DNA from: Laguncularia racemosa
Taxonomy: Eukaryota; Streptophyta; Magnoliopsida; Myrtales; Combretaceae
Assembly: GCA_037954665.1 (NCBI GenBank)
Contig: JBBMOL010000291.1
Location: 372,001 to 436,000 of the forward strand
Reading direction: 5' to 3'
DNA: 64,000 nucleotides
In this document: in pieces, positions 46,717 to 59,477 of the stretch
How the letters are laid out: the number at the start of each line of letters is the position of its first letter
Numbering within the stretch: position 1 is the stretch's first letter
Notes under the pieces: generated by a model
What the model was told of the DNA's origin: nothing
Seen by the model: the letters and a program-made list of their open reading frames with translations, nothing else
The model's database searches: none
Made by a program: the position numbers and the translations under genes

Positions 46717-49350
46717 ATGATCGCATAAATCCCAAGAGATGTATATATCGATGATGGTGAAGAGAGACAGCCATTGCGACTACTTTATTCATTGGTCAAA
46801 GAGGGAAACACACCGAATGGCATTCGTAGCCTCGTGTCTTATGAAGAACTAATGGAGGTGAGGAAGTACTTCCAACTGTGACCTCATGGTTAGAAGATCA
46901 AAAAGCCTCAAGTCAACAATCGTGTTGCTTTTATGGTTAGTTATCGATTTTGCCTTTATTTAAAGTGCATGAAATTTAAGTTGTAGGCTTTGTTCAGTGA
47001 GTTCCAAAAGGAGTTCTTCACCTACCACTAGGTGTCACCGACCTAACTAATACCGAGTGCATACAAGCTCATAATTTCATTCGAAGTGCTATGCGAACAC
47101 TTCCTCTTGTGAGCTACACCATAGTTAATTCGACATTTTTACTAGCTAAAAAGGTCAAATGACAGTTGGCATTACCTCCTGGTAGGAAATTGCTGGTTGG
47201 ATTAAAGTTTTCCATGCACGGTTGGAAGAACAAGTTTCTTAATGTAGTGTGTGGATCGATCTAGACTTTTAGACACAGTAGACTAAGCCTATCCGCACCT
47301 TGGCCATCTATTCACTAAGACCTAACAACAAGGCTAATGAAAATCAAATATTAGCCAAGCTCCGTAAAAGGATGGATGGCCTATGGAATGCATTAAAGGT
47401 GGTTGATGAACACCTCTATGATGAGAAATTGGCGAGCAGTGTTACTTTAAAAGGGGAAGGAGGTACATCCATCATCTTGATCGTGTCATGATAAGCTACC
47501 ATGGGAAGTCATATTCAGCCAAGTCTTGAAGAGAATACCTCTCCTTATGTGCTTCTAGCTTAGCATAGTATTTTTATTTTTTTACCTAATTATTTTCTTT
47601 TATTGTACTTACTAAATTTTCTCCTATCGTATATGCGGCTTAGAGAATGCACCCCTATGGAAATGTTTGCATAAAGGAAGGCGGCTTAAGCTGCTAAGAA
47701 GACAAAAGGGTCCCTCTTGGCACAATTGAGCCCTAGAAGGTGCCTACCTAAATACAGCGCTAGGTCCCCCTTACTATTAGGGGTGAAGAAAGCCAGGTGC
47801 CACCTCTCCAACCTATAGAAGATCCTACGGCTAGAGAAAAAGCAAAGGGTAAGGTCAGGGAAGGGATATCTCATCAGGCTAGGAAAAGGCCACACATTGA
47901 GGCATTTAGGGAGAGGCCTTCTGCAACTACCCTAAATGTGATCATTCAACTCAACACCGAGTCAAATAGTATAGTGCGAAGCTAGTAGTTTGACATCAAA
48001 GCACAAGGCCTACAATGTTCACTATAGAGCAACAGGAAGAGTGAGACTCATCCATAGTTGGCCTTCTGTCTTCTCCTTCGGGTGGTCACATTATCTAACC
48101 ACAGTGGGAGGTGTATAACTCTGGTAGGGGTCTGGGGGATGCAAGATAGAGTAGAGAGTTACTAAGGGGATGTATCCTACCAAGAGATGCTGCTACCCTA
48201 AAGAGAAGCTTACGGGGCATACCTAAGGATGCACTCATGGGGATGTTGTATTCGAAGCTCCATGATGTAATTCTTTTATCCATAGAGATATGTGCATGGT
48301 TATTTCAAAATGCAATAAACAAGTAATATAATCTCTCTCTTCCTTTTTCTTTTTTTTTTCAGTTCTCATCACACTTAGTCAAGACATTCGAGCTATGGGG
48401 TGCCAAGCTTGAATAAGTAAGGGACATCAAATCCGAGCATAAGCTTCTAATCTCAAAGCACGAAAGGTTGGACAAAAGGTACCTCAAATTATCTAACAAC
48501 ATCTGTGTGCTATCACAAAAAGTTAAGGATGTGGAGGCTAAAGCCCATGCAGCTCAAGAGGGATCCCTACACCAAAGTATAGACCTTCAAGAATTAAAGC
48601 TATGTACAGGGGCAAAGTTAGGGACCTTGAGAGCTCAGGTAAAGCTTAAAGCAAAGGCTAATGCTGAACTTTCCTTAAGGATGGAGGAGGCCAATCGAAC
48701 CAATGAGAACCTACATAAAGAAAACAAAAAATTGGCTGCCCAACTTCATGAAGTGTGCAAGGTACACAAGGAGAAAGATGATAAGCAGGTCGAGGTCAAA
48801 CAAAGCCTCCGAGATGAGATCAAACAGCTTTAACTCGTGGTTGATCATGATAAGGTTCACCTGCTGGACTTAGACACTCATACTGCCGATCAGGCAAATC
48901 AAATTATTATGGAGAAGGAGGTCTTCAACAAGATCATGAATAGCATATAGTGGGAAGACCTCTAAGATCGTAAATTTATCAAGGGCATCTGGATAACTCG
49001 ATCGGAAATCCTCAAAGTACACCTAGAATATGATCTCAATTGCCTTTCTTTCTATGACAAACTTCAAGTAGTTGTCACAAAGGAGGCAGTTAAAGAGATT
49101 GATCAAGGTGAAAGGGGAGTGATTGACAATGCTCCTTAAGAGAAACTCCCTTAAGGTGAGCTAGAGCAAGACTAAGGCCAAACACCAAGCTAAGAGTAGC
49201 CCAAAGATACTACTCCTCCACCCCCTCCAAGTTCCAACCCTCTAGAAGATCCACCTCTACCTTTTAAGCCACACCCCTTCAAGAAGATTCCTATAGCCAA
49301 GGTAGATGAGATAATTGAGACTCTCATAATCCCTTCCTCTAAGCAATAAG
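46717..49350 (+). pseudogene. Antisense extra gene of Tat-like element H
   Basis: The ATG at 46717 is followed by a stop and then IPRDVYIDDGEERQPL, matching the copy in G. Next VSYRFCLYLKCMKF, ALFSEFQKEFFTYH and SAYKLIISFEVLCEHF (46940-47110). A second half with charged heptad-like sequence (48468-48833: LRMEEANRTNENLHKENKKL) predicts a coiled coil. The Pro/Lys-rich C-terminus ends IIPSSKQ at 49350. It runs against H pol. At least a dozen stops. Role unknown; related to additional ORFs of Tat-lineage elements. Confidence 0.65.
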
Positions 49351-49450
49351 AGAAATTTTTACCTTTCACTTTGTTATTTGCTAAGTTAGTGCATTAACTT
49401 TTAAGATGTATAATTTGATAAACCTTCATGATTTTAAATTTGAATACAAT

Positions 49451-49670
49451 TGATGTGCCTAAAACCAAGATTAAGCACATGCAAAACCAATTTGAAAGAC
49501 AATCAAACAATGCAAATCAAACTAGTTCAACAATTGCATAATTCCTCAATATTTATGAAATAATTCTTAAACAATTGCATCATCATTCTTAATTCCAAGT
49601 ATGATGATGCTCATCACATATCACCTCATCACGATAACCCCCAATAGAAAAAAGAAATAAGAACCTACCT
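49451..49670 (-). mobile_element. LTR fragment joined to element I
   Basis: TGATGTGCCTAAAACCAAG... matches the LTR 3' ends around 62610-62680 (same words: AAGCACATG, AAAACCAATTTGAAAGACAA). It stops near 49670, where the protease of element I begins. Only the U5 end is present; the rest is missing. Confidence 0.55.
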
Positions 49671-51039
49671 GGTCACTTTCACTTCCCCACACTCATTTAA
49701 CCACTACAATCGATATGGCTTTAGATGTTTTATAACTTTTAAACTCATCTTATCAACCAACAAGGTACTAACAATATTAGTGCAGCTACCACTATCAATG
49801 ATCAAGCTACATACCTTGTTCTACACATGACATCAGGTATGAAAAATGTGCTCATGTTGAACCCCTTCACCATCATCCTAAGGCTAAGTGCTGAGGACTC
49901 ACCTAGTAACATACAACTCTCCACTCACGGGTCCTTCGAAATCGATATCATTATAATCCTCTAATGGTGACGTATCATCATCATTAGAACTAATACTTTC
50001 CACATCTCTATTATCATGAATGATCATAACCCTTTGATTTGGACATTGAGATGCAGTATGTCTATACCGTTGACACCTGAAACATTTGACATCAAGAGTT
50101 TTAGTAGGTGGTTTAGTGTCAAAATTACCCTTAGAAGAAGTAACTAGACTCTTGGCCTTCACATCCTCTTTTGGTTTCGAGTCTGTAGTGTTCTTCTTCC
50201 AATTTAACTTCCATGAAGAGTTGGAAGTCATCTTAGATTTTGAAGTTCCCCTATACTTTAACTGCTTCTCTACCTTGATCGCCCTGTGCAACAACTCCTC
50301 CATATCCACATAGTGATGTAAATCCACTACATCAGCAATCTCTCGATTCAACCCATTGATGAACCTAGCTATTGTAGCCTCATCATCCTCCTCCACTCTG
50401 GCTCTAATCATAGCAACCTCCATTTCCTTATAATAGTCCTCTACGCTCCTGAACCCCTGAGTTAGTCCTTAGAACTTCCTAAGCAAATCCCTGTGATAAT
50501 AACTAGGGATAAACCTCTTCTACATAATGGTATTCATCTCGTCCCATGTGCTAACAAGCCTTTCTCCATACCTACACTTAATACATACTAGCTGGTCCCA
50601 CTAAACACTAGCATAATAAAAAAACTCAACTGCAGCTGATTTAATCTTCTTCTCCTCAGTGTAATTGTGGCATTCAAATACGTGATCCACTTTTCTCTCC
50701 CATTCCAAGTATAGCTCTAGATCATTTTTTCCTTGAAAAGATGGTATCTTCATTTTGATACTTCCCAAGTTATTATCTCGTCATTAGGTACTTCCTTTCT
50801 CCCTCATGTAGTTATACTCTCCTGACTCAACATCCTCCCCCTCCTAAGGGTCTAATCGTTTCTCGCACTACAACATTATTACTTGATGGTTCCTTGCTTC
50901 GTTCCACCTTATCTATCCTCTCATGGATTTGTTCCAATTCACCACTCGGTATTCTTTTTAGCTCACTCATTAAAGCATCAAACATCAATTTATTTTCCCC
51001 TCCTCCATTCTCTCCCCCAATTGGACTTTGGCTAGACAT
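49671..51039 (-). pseudogene. gag-pro: gag-protease of element I
   Basis: The ATG at 51039 (MSSQSPIGGENGGG) follows an intron-like acceptor. Gag core debris at 50820-50430 has FECHNYT, then SVEDYYKEMEVAMIRARVEED. The next domain contains GLNREIADVVDLHHYVDME. Knuckle CFRCQRYRHTASQC near 50085 is complete CX2CX4HX4C. The protease has SLIIDSGSCTNIVS near 49790, with DSGS intact, and ends KVTR near 49672. Gag is close to that of element C. No RT or integrase follows: the protease abuts an LTR fragment. Several stops and frame changes. Confidence 0.82.
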
Positions 51040-51043
51040 ATCT

Positions 51044-51770
51044 CTACAATAAAAAAAAAAAAGGTTAGTAATAACACAGATAATTTTGAACCTCATGATT
51101 CACTCGCCCACCTGTTTACACTCACAAATATAGATTCACTCGTGTTTTGCTATCAAGTACAATGTTACTCACACCCCGCTCTTATAGATTCTTTAATTAG
51201 AACTTGAATTGAAACCTCCTCAACGTAAACTACTAAGGCAACTCAACTAACTAAATAATTGGTTCCAAATCAATAGACACTTAGCAGGCACACAAACAAG
51301 GATTCAATAGAGACGTAAGAGTACAACAGAATTAGAAAGACAATATATCACTTATTGGAATTAGAAGGACAAGATAACACCTAATAGGAATTGGAAGGAT
51401 AATATAACACTTAATTGTGTAATTTAAAGGTAATGGAATTGCCTTTGTAATTTGGCAATGGATGAACGCGATTGGAATTAATTGAATAAAGCCTTTCTTA
51501 CCTTTTTAATCCATTGAAGAAGAAGCAACGCGGAGGATTGGAGTTTTCGGCCGAATTCGACAAATGCAATTTATAAATATGCTAGTTTAGGTAATTTATG
51601 ACCTTAACGATGATGGACTTGACGAAACACTCCAGACTTAGCAAAAAGGACTATCGGATGCCAATAGCAATTTCCATGGAACTAATTCCTTTTTTTCATA
51701 TGAATTTCTAAAGAGATGAAACAAGAATAATGAATTGAAACAAAACAGATAAAATAAAGGATAGATTTAC
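51044..51770 (-). other. Predicted leader intron of element I
   Basis: On minus, a donor-like CAA|GTAAATC at 51770 and an acceptor consisting of TTACTAAC (perfect branch consensus), a 12-T tract and TTGTAG ending at 51044, five bases before the gag ATG. Position mirrors the leader intron of C. The acceptor is strong, the donor modest. Confidence 0.45.
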
Positions 51771-51784
51771 TTGATTCAAGAAAC

Positions 51785-51801
51785 CAAAGCTCTAATACTA
51801 A
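51785..51801 (-). other. Primer binding site-like sequence of element I
   Basis: Minus TTAGTATTAGAGCTTTG just after the LTR end GGGTTTTGCATCA. Two mismatches to the iMet primer core. Confidence 0.6.
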
Positions 51802-51803
51802 AT

Positions 51804-52450
51804 GATGCAAAACCCTAGGTATATTAAACCTAGAACCCGGCGATTGTGATTTGAATCGGATCCCCAAGAGTCGTCTTGAATAAGCTATGAACGGAACTAG
51901 ATCCCAACTACACCTGTTGATTGAAACCTCAGTTATCAATTGATTTCCCCAAGCGTTTAGATCAAATAAATCAAGGAGTTCATGTTCAAAGAATAAAGAG
52001 AGAGTCTCTCACAAATTGTATATTCAAAAAAATAATAATGTCCTCCACTCGCTTCTCTCACGAGGAGCTCTTATTATTTTACACAAAACCTAAAAAAAAA
52101 AAAAAATCTTCCAACATAAAGAACCAGCCTTAACTTAAGAAGGGTCGAAAAAATTAAAAGAAAACAAAACAAATGACACAAGGTCGGGCTGCCTTTAGCC
52201 GGTCCAATTCCCCTTTAAACCGGCGGCTTCACAGCTCTTTACTATAATTTTCATCCTACGGCTCTCATATCTTTGTCCACCTCTGTGTAAGCTTGAATTA
52301 AGTGAATAAAGGTCGATTCTCCCTTAGCGTAACTTAGATCCCTCTCTTGTAGATTCATCACTAATCCTTACAAAGCTTCACTCATCCGCTTAACTCTAGC
52401 TCTTGTCATTGGACCTCCAATACCATGTAACGGGTCATTGGATTTCGGCT
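51804..52450 (-). repeat. 5' LTR of element I (outer end approximate)
   Basis: The inner end TGATGCAAAACCCTAGG (plus) lies at 51804 beside the primer site. Near 52395-52430 the minus strand encodes GGPMTRARVKRMSEAL, the pol-tail motif found at the LTR start of sister families. The outer boundary is uncertain because no TSD was found. Confidence 0.6.
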
Positions 52451-52479
52451 CATGAACACTTGATGCTAGTTGATCCTCA

Positions 52480-54338
52480 TTAGAAGACCTTATGTTTAAC
52501 TTTCTTGTCATAACAGTAAGTAGCTTGATGTTGATATGCAACTACACATATCTAAGCCATGTCACAAACTTCCTCTATAGTGCCGAGGTTAGCTTGTAGC
52601 CTTAACTGGTTGGTCACTAAGTCGATACTATGCATTCTTATACTTAGAAGCTTTAATTTGATGAGGTAGATAGCTTCATACTCAAAGGTGAGCCTGAATG
52701 GCGTTTCCCCTATGGAGGTCCAATGAGTAATTCAATACCCCTACAAGATGGTTGGGAGCTCATCTACCTACCTACCTTTGGCCTGATCTACCCTCTTTTT
52801 AATTCTATTGAGGATGATCTTGCTCACTACCTCAACTTACCCACTAGATTGAAGATGCACTACAAAGGTGTAATGAACCTTGATATGATTGTCGTTGCAA
52901 AATTTTCTAAACTTTTAGTTGTCAAATTGAGTCCCATTGTTTGTTGTCAACATATATGGAATGTTAAATTTGCTGAGGATGTTGTTGAAGACAAAGGCTT
53001 CAATATTTCTGTCGGTAATCTTAGCTACAACTTTAGCTTCTACCCATTTGATGAAGCAATCTACGACAATAATGATAAATTGTTATTATCCTAACGCTTC
53101 AGGGAAAGATCCTAGAATGTTTAGTTCCCATTGAGCAAAAGGCCAAGGACTAACGAAGGATTGTAAGTAGTTGCTCAATGCGTGCTCAACAGGTGCATGC
53201 TTTTGACATTGCACACATTTCCTTACAAAGTGCTCTAAATCTTCCCTCATGATAAGCCAATAATAGTCGAGCCTAAGTGCTCTAACATAAAGGGCTTTAT
53301 TTTTTATATGATTGCTACATATTCCCCCAAGTAATTCTTCTAACAACCATCAATCGTCTTCTGGCTGGACACATCTAAGAAGCGACATATTCAAACCTCT
53401 TCTATAAAGAAGGTCATCAAGAATAGTGTAGTTTATGGCTTTATACATGAGCTTCCTTGCCTCCTTTCTATCTTGTGGAAGGGTGCCATTCTTTAAGTAA
53501 TTCATAATAGGGTCTATCCATCACGGTTTGATTGACATAGGATGAATTTCCATGACTTGAGTCAATTTCTTTTTTATGCTCTTATCTGAAAGGTACTTGA
53601 TGAAGACCTTTTTCTCTCGTTTATCCAAGTCATGAATACTTGTTGATATTAACTTCGATAGCTTATCAACCTCAGAATTCTCAACCCAAGGAACATTGGC
53701 GATGCCTAGAAGGGAAATTCTAAGGTGAGGTCTCTAACGACCTGGAGGTAGTCACCTATCACTTCATCCTTAACAATATATTCCCCATTCATTTGTTGGA
53801 TGATAAGTTAGGAATCCAAATATATCTCTATCTTCTCGACACCTATTTCCTTTACTAGTGTAAGACTTGGAATGAGGGCCTCATACTCTACTTCAGTATT
53901 ACTTACTAGGAATCTAAACTTGAAAGCATAAGACACTTTTGCTCCATGAGGTCCATGCAGGCTCCACTCCCCCCTCGAGTGGACGAGCCATCAACATAGA
54001 GAGTCCACAATGGCTTGTTGTTGCTATCCATCATGACATCATTTACTATGTACTCTACTATGAAATCTGTAAGGACTTGGTCTTTTATTACATCTCTTGG
54101 TCAGTATTATACCTCAAAAGCACTTAGTTCCAAGACACACTTTATCATCTGACCTAATGTGTCTGGCTTCTGTAATATATTCTATAGTGGTTGATTGGTT
54201 AAGACTATTACTTAACATGCTTCAAAATAAAGTTATAGTCTTTTAGCCGAGATCACCACCACAAGTGCAAATTTCTCCACATTTGAGTACCTCACTTTAA
54301 GCCCTTAGAAGACGTGACTAACATAATAGACTAATTTG
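52480..54338 (-). pseudogene. pol: RNase H-integrase of Tat-like element H
   Basis: On minus: RNase H near 53990-53760, then an integrase zinc-binding region at 53346-53160 (NHIKNKALYVRALRLDYYW, then CVQCQKH) and WPFAQWELNILGSF, then core and C-terminal debris to about 52480. The region corresponds to 19000-20760 of element G. With the antisense gene at 46717-49350 it forms element H, interrupted by element I. Ends at 54338, where the leader of element D begins. Confidence 0.75.
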
Positions 54339-55308
54339 GGAAAATTGAATTGTTGATGTTGTTACTTGAAGTAGCGTAATTATCTTGCTTGGGGAGTTGA
54401 ACTTGCTGCTTGTTGAAGTGAGTTCTAAGGTCTCGTTGAAGCTCCATTTGATTGATAATTTCATGTATAAATAAGAAGAGTAGTAGCATATTTTGTGAAT
54501 TCAAAAATTCATAACTTGAAGTTGCCTCAATTGTGAAGAATTAGGGGTATATTTTGCTTGGATTGATTCGGACATAAGGGGGGCTTAGTGTGCATTTTCA
54601 TAATTGAGGTGTGAGTCAAGGAAGAAATTTGAATTTCAAAACACACATTAAGTGATTGAGTAATTGTGTGTTCATTTGAATTTGAAATAACTCCTTACCA
54701 TTTGTGGAATATTGCAATTATTAAACTCAATTTGAATTTGAGCTACCTTGATTGTTGAAAATTGCGGTTTGTTAACTTATGTGGAAGTGGAAAAGTGTAC
54801 CATGACTTGAACGTGTAAGTGTGTGGTGTTGTGTTTTGTAAAGTTAATGAAGAGCATGTACATTTAGCGTAGTGTTGTGTGTGTTGTATAGAGAAGTATT
54901 GTTGGTGGCGTGAGTGGTGGTGGAGAGCTTTTGACTGTAAGAAAGGGAAGTGTGTGTGGCGGTGTGAAGTTATGCATTTATGTGTGTGTTGAGGTGCTAC
55001 ACATTATGAATTAAAGTAGTGTGAAGCCAAGGCAAGAAAAGGTTGAGTAGTAAAATTTAAATTCAAAAGCAAATATTAAATTGTGAAAGTAATTGAACTC
55101 ATTACTTAAACACTTGTTGGTTGAATTTAATTTCTTAACTACTTGGAAGTATTTATTTGTGCTTCAATTATTTCACTTGACTTTACTTAAAGTAACAGTA
55201 AGCATTTCTTGTATTAGTTGAGTGTGAGCACCGTGGATGTGTAAAGGTGTGTTGTTGTGGTGCTTGTAGTGAAGTGTGTTGTTAACTTGTTGAAGTTAGT
55301 TAATAACC
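54339..55308 (+). other. 5' leader of element D; LTR missing
   Basis: GT-rich leader similar to that of E (shared GTTGAACTTGCTGCTTGTTGAAGTG-like stretch, 54395-54420 and 58510-58535). No LTR or primer site precedes it, so D is 5'-truncated at its junction with H. Confidence 0.6.
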
Positions 55309-56333
55309 ATGTCAAATGATGTGCATACTTCTACTACTTTGGTACATCAAGTAGTGACTTCTTCACCAACCATTGATGATGGACAAAGAGAAAACTTGTT
55401 CCTTATTTCTTATAAGGTACAAAGAAATTTGTGTGTAATTATTATTGATGATGGTAGTTGTACTAATGTTGTAGCTGCATCATTAGTATCAAAGTTGAAA
55501 CTTGAAACTATCCCATATCCCAAACCCTATACATTACATTGGTTGAATGATCAGGATAGTCTTTGTGTAACCCAAAAGGCTAGGGTACCCTTCAGTATAG
55601 TGGAGAAGTACTATGATGAACTTAAATGTGATATTATTCCTATGTGTACATCCCATATATTAATTGGTAGGCTATGATTGTATGACAAGATGGTATTACA
55701 TGATGGGTATAAAAATACTTATATGTTCCAACAGGATGGTAAACGTATAGTATTGAACCCTATGTCGCCTTCAGAGGTCTAAAAGATGCAAAGACAAATA
55801 AGACAACCATCACAGATTCCTAAGGATCATAGCCACATGATCAAATCTTCAAAGGTTCCTGAGGTTTCTAGTTACACAAGCCAACCCATAAAGCACAAAA
55901 TTTGTCAGACACAGATGTGCCAACCTTTAGAGGATCCTAATGGTCAGAGTCATATGAGCTCATCACCAAAGGGCCAAACTGATCAGAGACAGTTGTGTCC
56001 ACCTTTAGAGGTTTCAGAAAGCCATGAGCAGTTGAGCCAACCATTAAAGGGCTATGAGTGTCAATGACATATGGATGAATCAGAAAAGGAGGCAACAATA
56101 TTAGTGGAACAGGTTGAGAAATGGGAGACCTTAGTGGATAATGGATCATTATATGTGTTGCAGATGAGATACATCTTATAAATGGAGAAGAGAAAGCAAT
56201 CACCCCCTGTGGTATTTCAGATATTGGGATTCTACAGTGATACTTCTTCAGATGGTTTGCTAGAAGGATACATAGTCTCTACTACATTTGATCTATTAGA
56301 TTTGAGGACAAATCTTTTTGAGGCTCGAGGAGA
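55309..56333 (+). pseudogene. pro: Protease-only ORF of element D
   Basis: The ATG at 55309 (MSNDVHTSTTLVHQVV) leads after about 26 residues into the protease lead-in GQRENLFLISYKVQRN, then CVIIIDDGSCTNVVAAS and MCTSHILIGRL. As in element B, gag and zinc knuckle are absent. A hydrophilic linker with repeated QP/PLE motifs (55786-56067) follows, then LLDLRTNLFEARGDDRN running into the LTR. Stops at 55675, 55780, 56065 and near 56178. No RT or integrase. Confidence 0.78.
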
Positions 56334-57354
56334 TGATAGGAATCAAAATCCTATAAGAACTATCATTAGAGCAAGAGCCAAAGGATTTCAAATCTTGACG
56401 ATGATGGTCCTTTTTGAGCAAATCAACTCTGGAATTATTTATATACTAACCTCTTTTCTATTACTCTTGTATTGTGTATTTCAATAGGTACACTTATCAG
56501 GCTTTACAGGGTGATGGACAAACTCACTAAGACTCAGCTTGTAGGTTATCCATGGACCGACTTAAACCAAAGATGAGCTGGACCGACGAATTGATTTGAA
56601 GAATCAGCTTGTGAAGACTATTTTTGTATTTTGTTATTTTTCTTTGAACCATTTATTTTGTAAGCTTTGGGGACATTTTATTTGGTTGTATTTTGTGGGT
56701 TTAGGACCGGCCACCCTTTAGTGGCATAGTTGTAATTGTTTAAACATTTCAACCTTAATTGGAACAAGTATAAATACTTGCTAATTAGGGTTTTTGAGGG
56801 ACTTTTGAACATTTTAGAAATCTGAAAATTTGTAGTTGTGGGAGCCTCCTCTTCACGCCATCTACTCTTATCAAATTCATTGGAAATTGTGGCGAGTTGG
56901 CTTAGCAAAATCTTGTAAGTCATATCAAGTTTTTACTAAGTTGATTCTTGTTATTACTAGTGTATAATATCTAGTGATAATAGGCTGGTTTTTGTTTGTC
57001 TATTCATGCCTAAATTAAGGTTCAAATATTTTTTGGTTTTCATGTCAATTGTAAGGATTGGAATTGAGTTGTTCCATTGAGTTTAATTGGTATTGGAATC
57101 CACTTATTGTACTTTTAATTTGGTTTACGTCATTTAGGGTTGTGGATCCTTGATTTCATGTTATTTAAGGATTTTATCTACAACTTGTTCATGCCCATTT
57201 CATTACAATAGAATCAATTATATGTGTGTTATTGTTGATTGGTATTACAATCCCTTGAACATATTAACTTTTGATCAATCGAGCTTACTTATTTAGACAA
57301 TTAGGGCTCATATTACAATTGTTATCACGCTACTTTTGGGATTGATTAAAGTTG

Positions 57355-58372
57355 TGATGAGAAATTTTCTGGCCCCGCCTATACCTTCAGAACTAGATTT
57401 GGCTGATGGACCAAATCGCTTATATTTTTACTTTATATCTTTTATTCTAATAAATATTTGAGAAATAATCTTACAGGTACAATAATAATTCTCCATGGGA
57501 TGCCAATATGTCCTACACTAGTTGATGGACACGAGACATCTTCATATTTACAATCAAAGATCCACTACGATTGTTTCCATTCCGAAGCATTGGCTCATGA
57601 AGACTTATGATATTTTTGTACTTTATAATTGTTCTATGGACTATTTTATGTTATATTTTTCTTTTGGGACACTTTCATTTTTGTTGCAATTTCCATTTAG
57701 GACCGACCACCTTAAAAGTGGCAAACTTGTAATTTTTGTCCATTTTCTAACCCTAGGGGTAGCAAGTATAAATACTTGCTTAAAGTAGGGTTTGAGGAGG
57801 CCAAAATTTTCAAAATACACTTCACATTTTCGTGAGAGGGCTTAGGTTTTCCCTAGATCCAATTTCTGTTATCAATTTCAATTTTCAAGAGTTGAAATTG
57901 TGGCGAGTGCAATAAAGGGCAATTGTAAGTAATATCAATTCCTTCTTTGTTGTGTTTCCTTTTCATCACTAGTGAGTCATATCTAGGGTTGATTTGGATG
58001 TTCTTGGTCAGATTTTTTATTACAATTGTGACCAATTATCATGTTATTAGATTGATTGTTTTAGTATTTGTTATCATCATCAATATTTGAATCATTTGTG
58101 ACGTGAATGGTTATTATTGGAAGAGGATAAAATCACGGCATTAGATCTAGTCTTCTTGGTGTAATTCACGTGGATTTCACTTGTATTTGTTGTTATTTGG
58201 TGAAGATTAACCTTGTTGGATTGTTGATTGTATCTTTGGACCTTTGGATTTCATCAAAATTCCATTAGGGTTCACGCCATTTCTAGTCCAATTGAACCGG
58301 TTCATATGCTTGAGTTGGGATTGTTTCTTTGACTCATTTGCATGTGCTTGGGCTTGGTTTTTGAGCACATCA
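57355..58372 (+). repeat. 5' LTR of element E
   Basis: TGATGAGAAATTTTC to TGAGCACATCA. TATA in the 18-bp symmetrical GCAAGTA-TAAA-TACTTGC (57762-57779). Hairpin arms CAATTTCAA (57873-57881) and TTGAAATTG (57892-57900), then TGGCGAGT (57901-57908). Confidence 0.93.
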
Positions 58373-58377
58373 TCTTT

Positions 58378-58389
58378 TGGTATCAAAGC
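58378..58389 (+). other. Primer binding site of element E
   Basis: TGGTATCAAAGC; one mismatch to the iMet site, identical to element D. Confidence 0.82.
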
Positions 58390-59477
58390 TTAAGGTTAAG
58401 AGAAGGGAATTTTCGTAATCTTCACTTTCAATTAGGGTTCTTCATTTCTTTTGATCCGAAATTATATGTGTGAGGAGGATTAAGTTGCTTGATTGTGTTA
58501 TTGAGGGGTTGAATTTGTTGTTTGTTGAAGTGGAATTGGAAATCTTGTTGTAGCTCATGTGTTGTTGAGATCACCGTGAGTAGAAGGGCATGTATGTGTG
58601 TGTGTGTATGTGTGGCATATTTTGTGTGTTGATTAAAAGGAAATGATCATTGTGATTAGTTGAGGGAAGTGGATTTTCGGAAAAATTGAATTTTGTTACC
58701 TCCATCCTTGCCGTGAGTGATTTGTTGAAGAAGATAGGGGAAGCTCTTGATTTGAATTGAATTTCAGAAAATTAAGTTGTTGTCTTCATCCTTGCCATGA
58801 GTTATTTGCTTGAGGAAGAAGAGGAGGTTCTTGAATTGAATTCCATCATTTAAGGATTCAAATAGTTGAAGCTTGTTAATGAGTGTATGTTGTTTACTTG
58901 ACATTTTGGAATTGGAAGAGTCATTTCCTTGGCAGATTTCTTCAAGTGGTGTGGAGAATTAGGAAACTATTTTTGAATTCAAATCAAACATTTGTTATAG
59001 AGTTATTGTGTATTAATCACTTTGAATGCACATTAACTAGTTGGAATCAATTACTTGCCATTTGGAAAAGTATCCTTGTTTGGTTCCAATTTTGTTGTTG
59101 TTGCCGTGGAATTGAAGAGCTAAACCGTAAGTATTAATGTTGTGTGTAGTGAAGGATACAACATATTATAGTTTGTTTGAATTAAGTGCATTGTATGTGT
59201 ATTGTATAAGTGGCGAGTAATTTTGGTGTGGAATTGTATTGTTAAGTGAGTGTCTTGTGGATTATAGAAGTGTTGCACCGTGATATGTTGATTTTGTTGT
59301 GGAGAAGAGTGCTACACATGGATTGTAATAGTATACATGTGCCTTGAGTGAAGTTAAGTGAAGTTGTGTGTTTTTCTTTTGTAGTGGTTGTTATGTGGCG
59401 TTAAAAGTAATGTGGTTGTGTGGTGTGCTCCTTTGCTTCAAATTGTCCTTGAGGTTCAATAAACCGAGTCTACAACT
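58390..59477 (+). other. 5' leader of element E
   Basis: GT-rich, including a (TG)n tract near 58588-58615. It holds no convincing ORF; the frame at 58883-59137 has no domain. Confidence 0.65.
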
